From positions 124,001-188,000 of the forward strand of contig SADC01001284.1 of assembly GCA_004194705.1 (NCBI GenBank): 64,000 bases of DNA, in the 5' to 3' direction. The stretch comes from Ditylenchus dipsaci. Lineage: Eukaryota; Nematoda; Chromadorea; Rhabditida; Anguinidae. Numbering within the stretch: position 1 is the stretch's first letter; each line of letters opens with the position of its first letter. Shown here piece after piece: positions 60,161-64,000 of this stretch. The notes beneath the pieces are model-generated. The model did not search any database and had not been told where the DNA came from. It saw only the letters and a program-made list of their open reading frames with translations. Made by a program: the position numbers and the translations under genes.

Positions 60161-60288
60161 GCCGTAAATTCAAACTTATTTTGAAAATAATTCAAAATAT
60201 TGACTTTTAAAAACAATAAAAAATAGACAGTACCCCAAGTGCACCCCAAAAAATAATATAAAACATCAGGGAAGAGAAAAAGATTAAA

Positions 60289-60374
60289 TGCTCACGTATG
60301 GACTCGAACCCGAGTGCTCTGGGTAGACAATCTCTCTCAGCACTATAGCGCTACCAATTGCGCTATGCGAGCAC
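60289..60374 (-). tRNA. tRNA-like gene or pseudogene, anticodon unclear
   Basis: On the minus strand there is a D-arm with GCGC/GCGC pairing (TAGCGCAATTGG A-box), a B-box GGTTCGAGTCC and an acceptor stem TGCTCGC / GTGAGCA that pairs at seven positions with one G-T. The region between (AGTGC ... GCACT) can pair but leaves a 22-nt loop, so an intron or a degraded anticodon arm is possible. The T-stem is poor. It may be a tRNA-derived repeat. Confidence 0.4.
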
Positions 60375-60670
60375 ATGAGTACCGAATAGAAACTTTCGTA
60401 TAAATTTCAGAGATAACATTTTCGAGTCGATATACATGTACCGAGTCTATATATCGAATTTATATAAAATGTTATTTCTTGCATATTATACTTATGCTAA
60501 TAAGTACTTTGAAAAGCTCGGCAGGAATTCCTTTTACCCCCTGGCCTAAAAACGCGTTTTTCAACTCTTACCATCGTTTTATGGCTTTATATGATTAGAA
60601 AACACGAAAAAACGAGTGGGAAGACCATTTCCGAATAAAAAATTTTGACAAAAATTTTGGCCCAAACCAT

Positions 60671-61027
60671 GATACCCACCCTTATGGTTAAAAACATAGG
60701 GTGCGTGGATGCCCATGAGAAGGTATTCTACCATGTTTTGTATACTATAGCTGTGCAAAAAGAGCCTGTAAATGCATTTTTGATTAAGAGTCTTTCTCGG
60801 AATTATGTTCAAGGCAAGTGGCCCCTTCGGGGATACAGGGTTTTGGTTGCTTGGGATGATTATACACAAATCACTCGAAAGTAACTCTGGATGCATAAAA
60901 ACAGTATGCATAGCAGAGTTTCTTTATGCGTTAGGCTCCTTTTAACAAAACTATATTCAACCTCATCTTTTAGTCTTTTCATGGGTATCCAGGTACCCTA
61001 TATTTTTCGACCATAAGGGTGGGTATC
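60671..61027. mobile_element. Foldback with GATACCCACCCTTATGGT ends
   Basis: GATACCCACCCTTATGGTTA ... TAGGGTGCGTGGATGCCCAT is inverted at 60980-61027 (ATGGGTATCCAGGTACCCTA ... ACCATAAGGGTGGGTATC). Half of a sister copy is at 35690-35875. Confidence 0.78.
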
Positions 61028-61460
61028 AGGGCTGGAACGGAAGACAAAAAAGTCGGGGCCGGAACCGGAAGTAGAAAATTCTCAAAACCGGAAGTCGGAA
61101 ATCGGAAGAAAAAAACTGCCGGGAATCGGAAATCGGAAGACGGAAATCGGAAGAAATTCAAAAAATTTCCTAGTGCCAAAATTTAATGTTGTACACATGC
61201 ATCCGCATCCGCTTTTTCTGAGGTCATTTACAATGAATCCAGCAGTTGAAAAGAAACGCTCACTTTCTTGAGAACCAGGTGGCGCACTAAGATATTTGCG
61301 GACCGAAGGTCTCCGCAAAGCTGTAACTTCCATTTCCTTGCAAAACATTTCTGCCAAAAATACTTCGAAAATATTTTTCAAGTGAACTATTCTCTTCCGA
61401 AATTTCCAAGAAAGTTGTAGCGAAGAACTGAATTTAAAATAACACTTCACTATTCAACAT
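61027..61460 (-). pseudogene. hAT transposase C-terminal fragment with terminus
   Basis: Minus-strand frame: VRKYLSAPPGSQESERFFST and AGFIVNDLRKSG near 61205-61310, the hAT dimerisation motif. The plus-strand stretch CAGGGCTGGAACGGAAG (61027) is a hAT-type end, followed by GGAAATCGGAAG words (61080-61150). Upstream transposase parts are missing. This is a different hAT lineage from the 17.3-kb element. Confidence 0.8.
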
Positions 61461-62212
61461 TCAATCATCATAGGGTTTTACTAATCTGGATTTTTACAAT
61501 CATCAGGTCTCTTCAATACTTCTTTAATACCTCTTCAATAAAGAATGTTGGAGGGCGGTGTAGAAGTGTGGGATAAGGGAAGAAAGAGAAGAAATTGGAT
61601 GCCCGGGCTGGCCCCGCGCATGCGGGCCTTAAGACTAGTATACCTACTGTTCAGACATTCAAAAATGGTTTTTGGGCTATCCCGCAGGTCCTGTCCCGCG
61701 GGAAAAATCTGGTGATTTGTCCCGCGGAACATTGACCTGCGGGATAGCCCAAAAACCATTTTGGATAGTAATTACGGAAAATCTGTTTTTCCTATATTTT
61801 AGAGCAGGGTCGATTTTTTTTGGATTTGATATAAGCGCTGAAAAATGATGGCTGGGAGCCAAGTTAGAGACAAAAAAGTGTTTGAAAATTTGTCCCGTGT
61901 CCGGCGGGAGTATGAATAGGGCTTTTGAAAACTTGCTGTTCTACAATTTATTCTTTTCCAAATCATAACAGGTCAGTTGATGGCTTATTAGATATATTAG
62001 TGGGTCATATTAGTGGGGTTGAAAGCTAGTTCAAAAAAATAGAAAAATAGATAAAATTTACCGAAAAAACAACATTTTAAAAATTAGCCGAGAAAATTCA
62101 TAAATCAACTTGCATATTTTAGACATTAGCCGGAATATTTCAATTTTCTTCTAGAATAAATAGAAAAAACATTTATTCATCGAACGAAAACTTTGGCTAG
62201 ATTATTTTTAGT

Positions 62213-62823
62213 GCGTGCAAAGCTCAGCAAACCTATTCGCAAACTGATCACGGCTTTTTCTCCTGTGCCGACTCTTCGAACAGCAAAATGGGCAGTCTTC
62301 AGTATGACATCAAAGGCCAAACCTACCATATAGGCCACCTCAAAACCAGCGATGCTTACCAGAACCGCAAGGTTGGCACGGTGATAATGGACGAATTCCT
62401 GGGATACGCCGAGAAAAGTGGAGCTCAACAAGTGACCTTGTCTGTGAGAAACTCTAATACATACCGTATTTCCTCTAATATAACCACCCGCTCTAATAAA
62501 CCCACCCCCTCAACTTCCAGTGTCTGTATCTCTGAACAGAGTAAATATTCTGCAAAGCTGTTTTTTGCGTTTTCTTAGTTCCCACGAGCTCTACCGATTC
62601 CGCTTTTTGGATTTTGGTTGAAGCCACAAAAATCTCAAAATGACTCTAATAAACCCACCCTCAGAAGGGGTTTGAAAAATAAACCCACCGGTGGTTATAT
62701 TAGAGGAAATACGGTATGCCGTTAAGCTCTATAGAAACTTTGGATTTGTTGAAGATAACAATGTTGATGAGGAAAACAGGTATCCAGGATGGCTGAATAT
62801 GGTCAAGAAATTCGATAGTTCAT
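62213..62823 (+). pseudogene. GNAT acetyltransferase, second copy, disrupted by a MITE
   Basis: It is nearly identical to 48542-48903. It is split after RNSNTY by the element 62464-62714, and the remaining codons (VKLYRNFGFVEDNN onward) follow at 62717-62823. Near 62214 it also lacks one C present in copy A (GTGCGTGC against GTGCCGTGC). Copy A is therefore the candidate active gene. Confidence 0.9.
62464..62714. mobile_element. CCGTATTTCCTCTAATA MITE, word ATAAACCCACC, with proven empty site
   Basis: The ends CCGTATTTCCTCTAATATAA and TTATATTAGAGGAAATACGG lie between TA (62462-62463) and TA (62715-62716). The paralogous site at about 48790 reads ACATATGCC with a single TA, so the exact insertion and TA duplication are visible. 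The words AATAAACCCACCC and TTGAAAAATAAACCCACC occur inside. It is 251 bp with no coding capacity. Confidence 0.97.
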
Positions 62824-62967
62824 GAAATATGTGTTCTCTTTTTTGAAAATAATGTATAATAAAATCATTTTCAATATTTTTCCAAGACTTCGTGCAAAGA
62901 CCTTGATGTGCAGAGCAGCTTATTTTCTAAAAAAAGTCTGTCATTTTCTACCAGAAAAATTAGGAGC

Positions 62968-63200
62968 TTTTTTACCTGTTTTCAAAAAAGGGGTGCCACT
63001 ATATCGAGGTTTCACTTTTTAACCCAAAATTCGTTTACTTTTCAAAAAACGATCGGCAAAATCGGAATCCTCACGATATTTGCGACCAGACTGTCATAAC
63101 AGAATCGATAAAGTATTTTGCAAATTGGGTTAAAAAAAAGTGTCGGACCCTAGGCGGGAACGAACTTTTGGGGGTGCCACTAAATCGAGGTTTGACTGTA
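62968..63200. mobile_element. Pogo-type MITE, single copy
   Basis: GGTGCCACTATATCGAGGTT at the left and AAATCGAGGTTTGACTGTA at the right are inverted ends. The body matches 46532-46755 (TTTTGGGGGTGCC, CGATCGGCAAAATCGG). Confidence 0.85.
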
Positions 63201-63764
63201 CCTAATTTTGCAGCTCGTCCTTTATCGTCTTGCCTAGCTTGACTTCATTTAAAAAATTTGGTTTTCCGCTTCCTGTTTTTATTGTCCAAGTCGTACATGA
63301 CGACATTTAGTTAAAAATTTAGAACATATTCATAAAATAACAATCTAATATTAATCTATTTATTATTCATTTACGTAGACCACGAGAACTCGTTACAGAA
63401 CTTGTTGCAGGTGATTTAAGCGGACAAATGTTTGACTGAGTGAAAGAACCAGTTGATGCTTGTAAACCTGCAAAATTTGGCCGAACAATTACTTTTAAGA
63501 TTTAGTGCAAACAGACCAGCCCGATTTGATCACATCCTCGAAAATGTGCTGGAAAGCCACTTGCACGTCTTTTCGCTCCATTTGCTCATACCTGAATTAT
63601 AGTTGCAGTCTTAAAACGATTTCGCAATTTCCTTACATAAGAGATGTGCGCAGGAATTCAATATCTTGCACAGATCTAAAAAACATAAACATAAAAAACA
63701 TAAAAACATTAGGTTGTTTGGTTTTATCACTATTTCAATAGTATCTACAGGGAGGACCGATTCA

Positions 63765-63975
63765 AAAGGGGCATGCTCACCTGTTCAAAATTTGTCTCCG
63801 CCGATTCTGCACGAATTTTTCAACTTGGTTTCTAACAAAATTACATCTAAAATTTAACTCTAAGCCTTGTTTTTTTTTCTTTTTTGTTTTGTTAGAAAAA
63901 AAAGTTGAAAAATCCGTGCAGAAGTTTAATGATTGAGCGAGATTTTTTGAATTGGCGGGTACGGTTTTGAAATAA
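63765..63975. mobile_element. MITE with GCATGCTCACC end, in duplicate copy B
   Basis: It is the counterpart of 50390-50600, differing by a few bases (for example one extra G before GCATGCTCACC). Confidence 0.7.
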
Positions 63976-64000
63976 GATTACCAACGTCTTTTTTCAGAGT

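Larger units (their letters stand above)
61638..64000. repeat. Duplicated segment, copy B (continues past window)
   Basis: It is collinear with 47984-50620. It differs by a MITE at 62464-62714, a pogo-type MITE at 62968-63200 in place of about 790 bp of copy A, an extra CCTGTCCCGCGGGAAAAAT near 61690, and small indels. Confidence 0.93.

Noticed and set aside
60289..60374. Confident functional tRNA call with a named anticodon
   Set aside because: Acceptor and D-arm pair, but the anticodon arm and T-stem do not, so no isotype is assigned.

Overview
The window is eukaryotic nuclear DNA: AT-rich, with interrupted genes, many introns of about 40-100 bp, and a very high density of inverted-repeat transposons. 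Two ribosomal protein genes point to a nematode: an eL33 gene at the left edge and a uS15 (RPS13) gene near 53.5 kb. Both carry residues typical of nematode versions, such as [15 protein letters not shown] in eL33 and MHNPGKGIS with KTKRQLPP in uS15. The species is not identifiable from this sequence alone.

Layout. 1-424: damaged 3' part of an eL33 gene. 1.05-10 kb: repeats, including a 150-bp tandem array, a three-level nest of transposons (2.2-4.9 kb) and several foldback elements. 9,983-26,672 (minus): a TIF1-type chromatin regulator (RING, two B-boxes, coiled coil, Gln/His-rich linker, PHD finger, bromodomain) in about 18 exons. Its 7-kb intron holds a hAT transposon (17,264-20,115) with a perfect 8-bp target duplication. 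26.7-36.9 kb: no recognised gene, several MITEs. 36,990-44,305 (minus): a secreted Cys-rich protein of about 660 residues in about 17 exons, family not recognised. 45,564-47,458 (plus): a small secreted basic Cys-rich protein. 47.9-50.6 kb: a GNAT acetyltransferase gene in a segment repeated at 61.6-64.0 kb; the second copy is split by a 251-bp MITE. 52.15-54.35 kb: long inverted arms flanking a damaged uS15 gene and a transposase fragment. 54.9-61.5 kb: MITEs, a LINE 3' end, a second 160-bp tandem array and a hAT fragment.

Three themes stand out. First, many foldback elements have ends built from a short tandem 'word' that matches between the two arms of one locus but differs between loci, even when the element core is the same. 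Second, several nested insertions can be resolved to the base through target duplications. Third, nearly every gene carries one or more apparent single-base deletions, several proven by exon phase arithmetic. This suggests either residual indel errors in the assembly or widespread decay, and it should be settled before any gene here is called dead.

The host genes do not form a pathway. They look like independent single genes separated and invaded by transposons.
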